A DNA stretch of 20,496 nucleotides, taken from the NCBI GenBank assembly GCA_039186015.1, contig JBCDAH010000086.1, forward strand, positions 1 to 20,496. The letters run 5' to 3'. This document shows positions 1 to 6,777 of this stretch, one piece after another. The notes below the pieces were generated by a model, which saw nothing but the letters and a program-made list of their open reading frames with translations, did not search any database and was not told where the DNA came from. The position numbers and the translations under genes are program-made. Source of the stretch: JBCBWG01 sp039186015. GTDB lineage: Bacteria; Pseudomonadota; Alphaproteobacteria; Rhizobiales; Hyphomicrobiaceae. Each line of letters starts with the position of its first letter. Position 1 is the stretch's first letter.

Positions 1-1467
1 GCGGGTAATCGACACCCCATGCGTATGGCTTTCACGAATGGCTCCTGGAGAGATTCGAAGAAACCGGGCCCGGGTCTTCAGATCCTCGATTGTTTCGGCA
101 CCGACATAGCCCATACCCGCTCGTAATCCTCCTACGAGCTGATGCAGCACTTGACCCACCGGCCCCTTGTAGGGCACCTGCCCTTCGATCCCTTCCGGTA
201 CGAGTTTGAGGCTGTCGTTGACTTCCTGCTGGAAGTACCGGTCTGCAGACCCGCGGGCCATCGCGCCGACGGATCCCATGCCGCGATAGGCTTTGTAGGT
301 CCGCCCCTGATACAGATAGGTTTCGCCCGGCGCTTCGTCGGTTCCGGCAAGAAGTGAGCCGACCATGACGCAATCGGCGCCGGCGGCGAGCGCTTTTGAC
401 ACATCGCCGGAGAACCGAATGCCGCCGTCTGCAATGATCGGCGTTCCGGACGCCTGCGCCGCCTTAACGCAGTCCATAATCGCCGTCAGCTGTGGAACGC
501 CGACGCCTGCGACGATCCGCGTCGTACAGATTGAGCCAGGGCCGATACCGACCTTCACGGCATCTGCACCCGCGTCAATCAGAGCACGCGTCGCGTCGTA
601 GGTTGCGACATTGCCCGCGATGACCTGCACGCGGTTTGAGAGTTTCTTGATCCGGCTGACCGCGTCGATCACCTGCTGAGAGTGGCCATGCGCCGTATCG
701 ACGACGATCAGATCACAGTTTGCCGCGATCAAGCGTTCGCTGCGCTCGTGCCCCGCATCACCGACAGTGGTCGCCCCCGCAACCCGCAAACGTCCTTGCT
801 CGTCCTTGCACGCATCGGGGTAGCGTTGCGCCTTCTCAATATCCTTAACGGTGATGAGGCCGATGCAGCGAAACTCCTCATCGACGACGAGCAGCTTCTC
901 AATGCGGTGGGCGTGCAGAAGGCGCTTGGCCTCATCGCGCGACACACCGGCTGTCACAGTGACCAGTTTCTCTTTGGTCATCAGTTCCGAGACGGGCTGA
1001 TCGGGATTTGTTGCGAACCGCACATCGCGGTTTGTGAGAATGCCAACCAGCTTTCCGGTTTCCGGTTGAACGACCGGTATGCCGGAAATCCGGTGCGCGT
1101 CCATGGTATCCCACGCGTCGCTCAGTGCGGCGTTCGGTTGAATGGTGACCGGATTGACCACCATGCCGCTTTCGAACTTTTTGACAGCCTCGACCTCGCG
1201 CGCCTGCGCATCGGGTTCGAGATTGCGGTGGATGACGCCGATACCACCAGCCTGTGCCATGCCGATTGCCATGCGCGCTTCGGTCACCGTGTCCATGGCC
1301 GATGACAGAACAGGAATGTTCACAGAAACGGACTTCGTAACCCGTGACTGAACGGAAACGACTGCGGGGGTGACGCTTGAGGCTTGCGGCACCAACAGAA
1401 CATCATCAAAGGTCAGCCCGAACGCAACGTCGGTTTGGCCCAGCGGATCATGCAGATTATTCGCCAT
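1..1467 (-). CDS. guaB: IMP dehydrogenase (3' end cut by window)
   Basis: Inosine-5'-monophosphate dehydrogenase oxidises IMP to XMP with NAD+, the committed cytosolic step of guanine nucleotide synthesis. The minus-strand reading gives 489 codons without a stop, starting MANNLHDPLG and running off the left edge at GVSITR, so only the last few residues seem to be missing. A TIM-barrel start (LTFDDVLLVPQ) is interrupted by two CBS domains (about residues 100-220). The catalytic loop GPGSICTTR holds the active-site cysteine near residue 314. The IMP phosphate site (IIADGGIRFSGD), the GMGS turn (near 396) and the flap (MARGSADRYF) follow. A GGGAG box (plus-strand 1476-1480) lies 8 nt before the ATG and supports this start. 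It is divergent from galU across 353 bp. Identification is secure; only the C-terminus is unseen. Confidence 0.97.
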   Translation of the reverse strand, partial: MANNLHDPLGQTDVAFGLTFDDVLLVPQASSVTPAVVSVQSRVTKSVSVNIPVLSSAMDTVTEARMAIGMAQAGGIGVIHRNLEPDAQAREVEAVKKFESGMVVNPVTIQPNAALSDAWDTMDAHRISGIPVVQPETGKLVGILTNRDVRFATNPDQPVSELMTKEKLVTVTAGVSRDEAKRLLHAHRIEKLLVVDEEFRCIGLITVKDIEKAQRYPDACKDEQGRLRVAGATTVGDAGHERSERLIAANCDLIVVDTAHGHSQQVIDAVSRIKKLSNRVQVIAGNVATYDATRALIDAGADAVKVGIGPGSICTTRIVAGVGVPQLTAIMDCVKAAQASGTPIIADGGIRFSGDVSKALAAGADCVMVGSLLAGTDEAPGETYLYQGRTYKAYRGMGSVGAMARGSADRYFQQEVNDSLKLVPEGIEGQVPYKGPVGQVLHQLVGGLRAGMGYVGAETIEDLKTRARFLRISPGAIRESHTHGVSITR

Positions 1468-1820
1468 TAGGAATGCTCCCGGCTTTGACGCCGCGCCGCA
1501 ACCAGCGGGCGTGTCCCGTCACAACGGGCTGGCGCATGCTTGATCGACACGCACGTATCACGTCGGTCGAATCGTTGAAAGCTCGGCTGTCAGCAGCGCG
1601 ACTCGCAGCCCAAACACGTAAGTTTCGCTGGGCTGTAGCACATCGGCTCAAGACTTCACAGCACGTTGGCAAAACAGTAGAAATGGGCGCCTCACAGATC
1701 GGATATATTGGTGCCTCACGAGGATATTGAAACCTGCGAGACCAGTGCTCACTCATTCGGCAAACTTGAAGGTTACCGCGCGGCATCAATCCGCGTACTC
1801 ACAACTTGGGAGTATGAAAC
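1468..1820. other. Divergent intergenic region guaB/galU
   Basis: This 353-bp gap holds no convincing gene. It must carry promoters for both guaB (leftward) and galU (rightward), but I could not pick a clear -35/-10 pair. One visible irregularity is an imperfect direct repeat: GCCTCAC at 1689-1695 and 1713-1719, each followed by a GGATAT..TTG-like stretch (1701-1710 and 1722-1729), with a spacing of about 24 bp. The open frames crossing the gap have no family resemblance. Confidence 0.6.
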
Positions 1821-1823
1821 TTG
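1808..1823 (+). promoter_or_regulatory. galU ribosome binding site with TTG start
   Basis: GGGAG at 1808-1812 is 8 nt before the TTG at 1821. An in-frame TGA at 1815-1817 rules out any earlier galU start. The nearby ATG at 1814 is in another frame and only 1 nt from the GGGAG, so it is a decoy rather than the start. Confidence 0.7.
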
Positions 1824-2699
1824 GGTATCCGCAAAGCCGTCTTTCCTGTTGCCGGGCTCGGCACGCGCTTTCTGCCGGCAACCAAAGCCATGCCGAAAGA
1901 AATGTTGACGGTCGTCGATCGTCCGGTGATCCAGCACGTTGTGGATGAGGCGCGCGCGGCCGGGATCGAGCACATGATATTCGTGACCGGCCGCAACAAG
2001 GGCGCCATAGAAGATCACTTCGATCTTGCCTTCGAACTTGAAGACACACTCGAACGACGCGGAAAAACAGACGCTCTCGAGTCCTTGCGGGCTGAGCGTC
2101 CCAAAGCCGGATTGGCCAGTTTCACGCGACAGCGAGAGCCGCTCGGGCTCGGCCACGCTGTCTGGTGCGCGCGTGACATTGTCGGCAATGAGCCGTTTGC
2201 ACTGTTATTGCCGGACATGCTGCATCAGTCGAAAACGCCGTGCCTCGCCGAGATGATTACGGCCTATAATGAGTTTGGCGGCAACCATATCGCCGTATCG
2301 CCGGTTCCTGAGGAGCAGACACACCAGTACGGCATTGTCGGTGTTGATGACCCGACCGCCAAGGTCAGCCCAATCCGTGCGATGGTCGAGAAACCGCCGC
2401 AAGGGACAGCCCCCTCAAACCTCCATATTACGGGACGCTACATCCTACAGCCGGAGATTTTTGCGTTGCTTGCTGAGCAAGAGAAAGGTGCCGGTAACGA
2501 AATCCAACTGACGGACTCGATGCTGAAGCTCATGAACCAACCGGGTCAGGATTTCCACGCCGTACGGTTTGATGGTGCGATCCATGATTGTGGGTCCAAG
2601 CTTGGTTTTTTGCTCGCAAATGCCGCTTACGCGCTCGACCGGGACGATTTGCACGCGCCGTTCCGAGATGGCCTACAGCAGCTGCTGAATAAGTCCTAA
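1821..2699 (+). CDS. galU: UTP-glucose-1-phosphate uridylyltransferase
   Basis: GalU makes UDP-glucose from UTP and glucose-1-phosphate in the cytosol, feeding exopolysaccharide, LPS and glucan synthesis. The 292-residue product matches the family length. The nucleotidyltransferase signature GLGTRFLPATKAMPKEML is at the N-terminus (about residues 13-30). LLLPDML, the ExoN-like variant of the acidic motif, lies near residue 130. The sugar-binding segment NEIQLTDSM is near 225 and HDCGSKLGFLLANA lies near the C-terminus. The start is TTG, chosen because an in-frame stop lies only two codons upstream and a GGGAG box is well placed. manC follows on the same strand after 145 bp, pointing to a sugar-nucleotide supply role. 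The rhizobial name exoN would also fit. Confidence 0.95.
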   Translation: MGIRKAVFPVAGLGTRFLPATKAMPKEMLTVVDRPVIQHVVDEARAAGIEHMIFVTGRNKGAIEDHFDLAFELEDTLERRGKTDALESLRAERPKAGLASFTRQREPLGLGHAVWCARDIVGNEPFALLLPDMLHQSKTPCLAEMITAYNEFGGNHIAVSPVPEEQTHQYGIVGVDDPTAKVSPIRAMVEKPPQGTAPSNLHITGRYILQPEIFALLAEQEKGAGNEIQLTDSMLKLMNQPGQDFHAVRFDGAIHDCGSKLGFLLANAAYALDRDDLHAPFRDGLQQLLNKS

Positions 2700-2745
2700 C
2701 CGACGTCTGTACCAACGCTCTGCCGAACAAGACGCTGAAAACCGA

Positions 2746-2791
2746 TGTTTGCCGCTTGTCCGGGCAAACAGAATGAGACATGGCTTTTTTT
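2746..2791 (+). terminator. Possible weak terminator or attenuator between galU and manC
   Basis: TGTTTGCC (2746-2753) pairs with GGCAAACA (2763-2770) in an 8-bp stem with a 9-nt loop. A run of seven T lies at 2785-2791, about 14 nt after the stem. That gap is long for a classical intrinsic terminator, so this is only a candidate. If real, it would partly uncouple manC from galU. Confidence 0.3.
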
Positions 2792-2844
2792 GACTGCGGA
2801 CGGTGAGCAACGGTTGGCTCCGTCTACTGCAAAGGGCAACGGGA

Positions 2845-4281
2845 ATGATTTATCCGGTGATCTTGTCTGGCGGGTCGGGAACCCGCTTGTGGCCGCTGTC
2901 GCGCGCGATGTTTCCAAAGCAGTTCATCGCGTTTTTCGGCGGTGAATCGGGAAGCCTTTTGGGGACAGCGCTCGGCCGCCTGCGTGGTGATAACTTCGGC
3001 GCGCCCACGCTGCTATGCAACAACGATCATCGGTTCTTGATCCGCGAGACTCTCGAAGAGTTGGGTGTTGAAGCGCGCAGCATCATTCTTGAGCCGGTCG
3101 CGCGTAATACCGCGCCCGCCATTGCCGTCGCCGTTCAGCACATTGTCGATAAAGATCCGGATGCCGTTGTCGCGGTCATGCCGTCTGATCATTTGATCAA
3201 AAACACGCCAGCATTTGTGGCGGCTGTCGAACGCGCGGCCGAGGTTGCGCGCGCTGGCCGGCTGGTTCTATTCGGGATCAAGCCGGATGAGCCGCACACT
3301 GGCTACGGCTATATCCGGCAAGGCGGGGACATCGCAGGCGCTGGCCAGAAAGCATTCGAAGTTGCTGCATTTCGTGAGAAACCGGATCGTGAAACCGCTG
3401 AGCGCTATGTCACATCCGGCGATCATTTCTGGAACAGCGGCATCTTCGTTCTGCACGGACAAACGTTTTTGGACGAAATGGCGCGCTTTGAACCGACAGC
3501 TCTCGACGCGGCAAAGGCTGCACTTTCGGCGGCCACATTGGACTTCGAGTTCCTGAGGCTCGACGAGATGGCATTCGCGGCGGCACCAAACATCTCGGTC
3601 GACTATGCGGTTATGGAGCGCACGGACAAAGCGGCCTTGATCCCTGTCGATCTGGGTTGGAGCGACGTTGGATCATGGTCGTCACTGTGGGCTGTGTCCG
3701 AGCATGACAGCGACGGAAACGCCGCGACGGGCGATACGCTGCTGAAAGACACGCACAACAGTTACGTCCATAGCGAGCGCAGCCTTGTCGCGACGATCGG
3801 CGTTGACAATCTTGTTGTGGTCGACACGCCGGACGCGCTGTTGGTCGCGGACAAGTCACGCGCGCAGGAAGTCTCCGGTCTGGTTGCATCGCTGCGAGAC
3901 AGCGGCCGCAAGGAAACGGAACAGCATCTCAGAAATCTTCGCCCATGGGGGTATTTTGAAACGTTGGCATTGGGGCCGCGGTTCCAAGTCAAAAAGCTCC
4001 ACGTCAAACCTGGCGGCAAACTGTCCATGCAACGGCATCACCACCGTTCGGAACACTGGGTCGTGGTGCAAGGCACAGCCCAGGTCTCGATCGGCGACAC
4101 GACCAAACTCGTTCGGGAGAACGAGAGCGTCTACATTTTCGCGACGCAATGGCACCGTCTCGAAAACCCGGGGAAAGTTCCGCTGGAAGTCATCGAGGTG
4201 CAGATCGGCACATACCTCGGCGAGGACGACATCGAACGGTCAGATGACATCTATAATCGTGCGGAAGACGAAACGCGGTAG
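2845..4281 (+). CDS. manC: Mannose-1-phosphate guanylyltransferase / mannose-6-phosphate isomerase
   Basis: This bifunctional type II enzyme converts fructose-6-phosphate to mannose-6-phosphate and mannose-1-phosphate to GDP-mannose, in the cytosol, for polysaccharide or glycan synthesis. The 478-residue product has the full family length. The N-terminal nucleotidyltransferase domain shows GGSGTRLWPLSR and FPKQF (residues 9-27), VMPSDH, EKPD and FWNSGIF. The C-terminal cupin isomerase domain (about 362-478) carries PGGKLSMQ and HHHRSEHW (from about 398) and a GTYLGEDDI segment. The ATG at 2845 is preferred over the upstream in-frame GTG at 2803 because AAGGG (2832-2836) precedes it by 8 nt and MIYPVILSGG is the usual family start. 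Phosphomannomutase is not in this window. Alternative names are cpsB and algA. Confidence 0.95.
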   Translation: MIYPVILSGGSGTRLWPLSRAMFPKQFIAFFGGESGSLLGTALGRLRGDNFGAPTLLCNNDHRFLIRETLEELGVEARSIILEPVARNTAPAIAVAVQHIVDKDPDAVVAVMPSDHLIKNTPAFVAAVERAAEVARAGRLVLFGIKPDEPHTGYGYIRQGGDIAGAGQKAFEVAAFREKPDRETAERYVTSGDHFWNSGIFVLHGQTFLDEMARFEPTALDAAKAALSAATLDFEFLRLDEMAFAAAPNISVDYAVMERTDKAALIPVDLGWSDVGSWSSLWAVSEHDSDGNAATGDTLLKDTHNSYVHSERSLVATIGVDNLVVVDTPDALLVADKSRAQEVSGLVASLRDSGRKETEQHLRNLRPWGYFETLALGPRFQVKKLHVKPGGKLSMQRHHHRSEHWVVVQGTAQVSIGDTTKLVRENESVYIFATQWHRLENPGKVPLEVIEVQIGTYLGEDDIERSDDIYNRAEDETR

Positions 4282-4299
4282 CGTAAAAAAATCAGCCGA

Positions 4300-4337
4300 C
4301 GCTTCAGGTGGACGCGCTTGCGCGTCCACCTGAAGCG
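4300..4337. terminator. Perfect 17-bp stem-loop between convergent genes
   Basis: The arms 4300-4316 and 4321-4337 are exact reverse complements (17 bp, GC-rich), enclosing the tetraloop CTTG. The stem sits 18 nt after the manC stop and 8 nt beyond the stop of the convergent small gene, so it is placed to end both transcripts. There is no T-run on the plus strand. On the minus strand a run of seven T (plus-strand A at 4284-4290) lies about 9 nt past the stem. A bidirectional terminator is the simplest reading. Confidence 0.75.
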
Positions 4338-4345
4338 GTTGCGCA

Positions 4346-4609
4346 CTAAAGCTTGGCAATCATCGCTTCAAGATCTTTGCGGGCGGCGGCGGCGTCGGAG
4401 AATTTTTTTCCGTCGCATAGTTCTTCGATTTTCATCAAACTTGCTTCAAGTGACTTGATTTGCGCGTCGCTTGGCTTCTTTTCCTGTGCGACTTTCGCGA
4501 CATCAAATGTCGCTTTGAGACAGTCTTCAACTGTCTCGGCGTGTGCGGCTGTCAACGGCGCAAGCACAGCAAGGGCCGCGACAGCTGGAAGCGCAAAACG
4601 GATCGACAT
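4346..4609 (-). CDS. Small secreted two-cysteine helical protein
   Basis: This gene encodes an 87-residue protein of unknown function. Residues 1-24 form a clear Sec signal peptide: an Arg near the N-terminus, a hydrophobic core ALPAVAALAVLAPL, then a TAAHA cleavage site before ETVEDC. The mature 63 residues are charged and look helical, with just two cysteines (Cys30 and Cys65) that could form a disulfide in the periplasm across a helical hairpin. A strong AGGAGG box (plus-strand 4617-4622) lies 7 nt before the ATG, which makes this a real gene rather than a chance frame. It is convergent with manC across the 17-bp stem-loop. I do not recognise a named family. Short proteins of this style occur in Hyphomicrobiales, but that is recollection only. 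Confidence 0.85.
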   Translation of the reverse strand: MSIRFALPAVAALAVLAPLTAAHAETVEDCLKATFDVAKVAQEKKPSDAQIKSLEASLMKIEELCDGKKFSDAAAARKDLEAMIAKL

Positions 4610-4969
4610 CGTTATTCCTCCTGGGACGTATGTGGCGCTTTATGGAACATGCAGGGCCACATTAGCACTCCCGACAAACAATCTGATGGCCCGACAAACA
4701 ATCTGATGGGATGCCCGCCTTGTTTCGTCCAAAACGCGCAACGTGTTCATTGCGTCGCACAGCATCCCTTCGGCAGCTATGGGGCAGCTCTGCAGAACCA
4801 AATGTCTGCCCATACGACCTGCCGCCCGATTGTGGCGCAGTGGCGACCCTATCTTCCGGTTAGAAGTGTTTTTCCTGACCTGACATGAGTAGGTTTCGAC
4901 ACGTCGCGCAGCCAGGCGACGGTCGGCCGTATGAACCGTGCGGCCGCCCAGCTCGGTTATGCAGCTCAG
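4610..4969. other. Intergenic region upstream of the small secreted-protein gene
   Basis: This 360-bp gap has no supportable gene. It contains the small gene's ribosome site, a 20-bp tandem duplication (4670-4709), and a possible structured stretch at 4708-4768. In that stretch GGGATGC (4708-4714) can pair with GCATCCC (4762-4768), enclosing CGCAA/TTGCG (4737-4741 and 4750-4754). Nothing else stands out, and the open frames here look random. Confidence 0.5.
4670..4709. repeat. Perfect 20-bp tandem duplication
   Basis: The 20-bp unit CCCGACAAACAATCTGATGG occurs twice back to back (4670-4689 and 4690-4709) with no mismatch. It lies about 60 bp upstream of the small secreted-protein gene's start codon, where a promoter or operator would be expected. 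Two copies without spacers are not a CRISPR array. It may be a recent slippage duplication or a doubled binding site. Confidence 0.9.
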
Positions 4970-5686
4970 CTATCGTGTCGTCTCCGGACCACCGTCATTC
5001 AGCAGGCGCTGCGCGATCTGATCAATAATCGGCATGAACTCGTCGTAGTGGTCGATCACGGCGTCACAACCGAGTTCGCGAACGGAAACGGGCGTGTAGC
5101 CGAACGTCACGCCAATAACCGGCACGCCTGCGGCCTTTGCCGTTGACACATCGACATCGCTATCGCCGACCATCACCGCCTGCGTCCGAATGCCACCGGC
5201 TCCCTCGATCGCGCCGATGAGATGGCCTGGGTCCGGCTTGTGAACCGGGAATGTGTCGCGACCAGCAATGAACGCGAAGGCATTTGTTAAACTCAGCGCA
5301 TCGAGCAGCAAACGGGACGGGCTCTCCAGCTTGTTGGTGCAGACGGCAATCGCAGCGCCCTCGCGTTTCAAATGCTCGAGGACGTTGCGGAGTTTGGGAT
5401 AGGGCTGACTGTGGACGGCTATATTGTCGCGGTAATGCTGAAGAAATGCTGTGAACAACCGGTCGATTTCTGCAGATGTCGTTATGACGCCGTGATGCGC
5501 AAACGCCGCTTCAAGCATGCGCCGACTGCCAAAACTGATCAGCGGCTGAATGACATCCTCTGGAACAGGGCCGAGACCGCGCTTTGCGATGACCGCCTGC
5601 GCCGTCGCTATAAGGTCCGGCGCCGTGTCAATCAGCGTGCCGTCAAGATCAAACGCAACTGTAAGTCCCATAAAACGCCCGGTCAT
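4970..5686 (-). CDS. gph: Phosphoglycolate phosphatase (HAD family)
   Basis: Gph hydrolyses 2-phosphoglycolate to glycolate, a detoxification and salvage step in the cytosol. The 238-residue product carries the HAD signature AFDLDGTLIDTAPDL (motif I, nucleophile Asp near residue 11), CTNK (motif II), a lysine in VHKPDP (motif III) and MVGDSDVDV (motif IV). The segment between motifs I and II is the helical cap. The start MTGRFMGLTVAFD at 5686 is preferred over longer in-frame starts up to 5791 because GGAG lies 6 nt before it and the shorter length fits the family. A start at 5671 (MGLTV) has no clear ribosome site. It is divergent from rpiA. The substrate is inferred from family resemblance and from the rpiA/gor neighbourhood; related HAD phosphatases remain possible. 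Confidence 0.88.
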   Translation of the reverse strand: MTGRFMGLTVAFDLDGTLIDTAPDLIATAQAVIAKRGLGPVPEDVIQPLISFGSRRMLEAAFAHHGVITTSAEIDRLFTAFLQHYRDNIAVHSQPYPKLRNVLEHLKREGAAIAVCTNKLESPSRLLLDALSLTNAFAFIAGRDTFPVHKPDPGHLIGAIEGAGGIRTQAVMVGDSDVDVSTAKAAGVPVIGVTFGYTPVSVRELGCDAVIDHYDEFMPIIDQIAQRLLNDGGPETTR

Positions 5687-6011
5687 CGCCCTCTCCACGT
5701 TCAGCTTGCGTTCGCTCATCTGTGCCGGCCCGCATTGGCTCACGTTCCAAAGTTCTTGGTCCCAACGTTCATGGCCGAAGCTCCCGGCCAATGTCTATGC
5801 GCCGGATCGAGAAATCCGCTCGACATCATAAGGTTAACGCTCGATCAGACCGCGCGCGACGGCGCAGCTTCCGCCACCCGCAATGGGATCTGGACCACGC
5901 GGGCCGATAGCACGGTACACATCAACTGCACAGCCGACGCGCTTGCATCGTCAGCCGACCCTCCCTAGGAACGATCAGATTGGTTGCGCTCTCTTTAGGA
6001 AAGGCCGCGGC
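5687..6011. other. Divergent intergenic region gph/rpiA
   Basis: This 325-bp gap should hold the leftward gph and rightward rpiA promoters. I see a repeat CGCTCGA at 5817-5823 and 5838-5844, two helical turns apart, flanked by GATCGAG (5805-5811) and its inverted match CTCGATC (5840-5846). The minus strand shows a TATGAT box (plus-strand 5825-5830) that could be a -10 element for gph, but no good -35 partner. AGGAAAGG at 5997-6004 is the rpiA ribosome site. Confidence 0.45.
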
Positions 6012-6725
6012 ATGAACGCAGACGACTTGAAATTGCGTGCAGCGGAAGCGGCACTCGACCTCGTCAAACCTCAGATGAAGCTCGGCTTGGGTACGGGCTC
6101 AACCGCTGCCAAGTTTATTGATCTGCTCGGCGCCCGCGCCAAATCCGGGCTTGACGTTCTGTGCGTTCCCACGTCGGAAACCACACGCGCCCAAGCGGAG
6201 GCCGTCGGGCTTCGGCTTACGACACTCGAAGACGAGCCGTTTCTCGATCTCGCCATTGACGGCGCGGACGAACTCGACCGCCAGCTCCGGCTGATTAAAG
6301 GCGGCGGCGGTGCGCTGCTGCGCGAGAAAATTGTCGCGGCGGCGTCTGAGCGCATGGTTGTAATTGCCGATTCCTCAAAACTGGTCGGGACCATCGGCGC
6401 GTTTCCGCTTCCCGTTGAAGTGACGCGGTTCGGTATCCGGGTGACGCACAACATGATCCACGCCCTGGCCGGTGAGGCCGGATGTCGTGGCGAAATCACG
6501 TTGCGCCGGGCCAGCGACGGCAAACCGTTCGTCACGGAGAACGGCAATCTCATTCTCGACTGTGCGTTCGGCGAAATCGGGCAGCCGGAGCTGCTTGCCG
6601 AGATTTTCAGCCTGATACCCGGCATCGTCGACCATGGATTGTTTCTGGGCATTGCCGATACGGCCTTTATCGCCGGCGAAAGCGGTGTGACCGAAATCAC
6701 AGCGCCGGAACAGGACGAAGGGTGA
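6012..6725 (+). CDS. rpiA: Ribose-5-phosphate isomerase A
   Basis: RpiA interconverts ribose-5-phosphate and ribulose-5-phosphate in the pentose phosphate pathway, in the cytosol. The 237-residue product is close to the usual length. Family motifs are GLGTGSTAAKFIDLLG (substrate loop, about residues 24-39), DLAIDGADELD (about 79-89, with catalytic acids) and KGGGGALLREKIVA (about 94-107, with the catalytic lysine region), followed by VEVTRFG. The start at 6012 is chosen because AAGG (6001-6004) precedes it by 7 nt and MNADDLKLRAAEAAL aligns with the family start; the same frame opens upstream at 5883 but looks non-coding. gor follows after 52 bp on the same strand, suggesting co-transcription. 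Confidence 0.96.
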   Translation: MNADDLKLRAAEAALDLVKPQMKLGLGTGSTAAKFIDLLGARAKSGLDVLCVPTSETTRAQAEAVGLRLTTLEDEPFLDLAIDGADELDRQLRLIKGGGGALLREKIVAAASERMVVIADSSKLVGTIGAFPLPVEVTRFGIRVTHNMIHALAGEAGCRGEITLRRASDGKPFVTENGNLILDCAFGEIGQPELLAEIFSLIPGIVDHGLFLGIADTAFIAGESGVTEITAPEQDEG

Positions 6726-6777
6726 CGGCTGCTCGCGGCTGAGCCGCTTCGGTGCGGAACGAGTTGAGGAGAGGCCA

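Noticed and set aside
682..1305. Plus-strand 207-codon frame opposite guaB
   Set aside because: It is an antisense shadow of a highly conserved gene.
2803..2844. Longer manC start at GTG 2803
   Set aside because: The extra 14 residues do not fit the family start, and the ATG at 2845 has a better-placed AAGGG box.
4670..4709. Repeat as a CRISPR remnant
   Set aside because: The two copies are directly adjacent with no spacer, and no cas gene is present.
6735..6747. GCGGC/GCCGC mini-hairpin between rpiA and gor
   Set aside because: A 5-bp stem with a 3-nt loop is expected by chance in GC-rich DNA.
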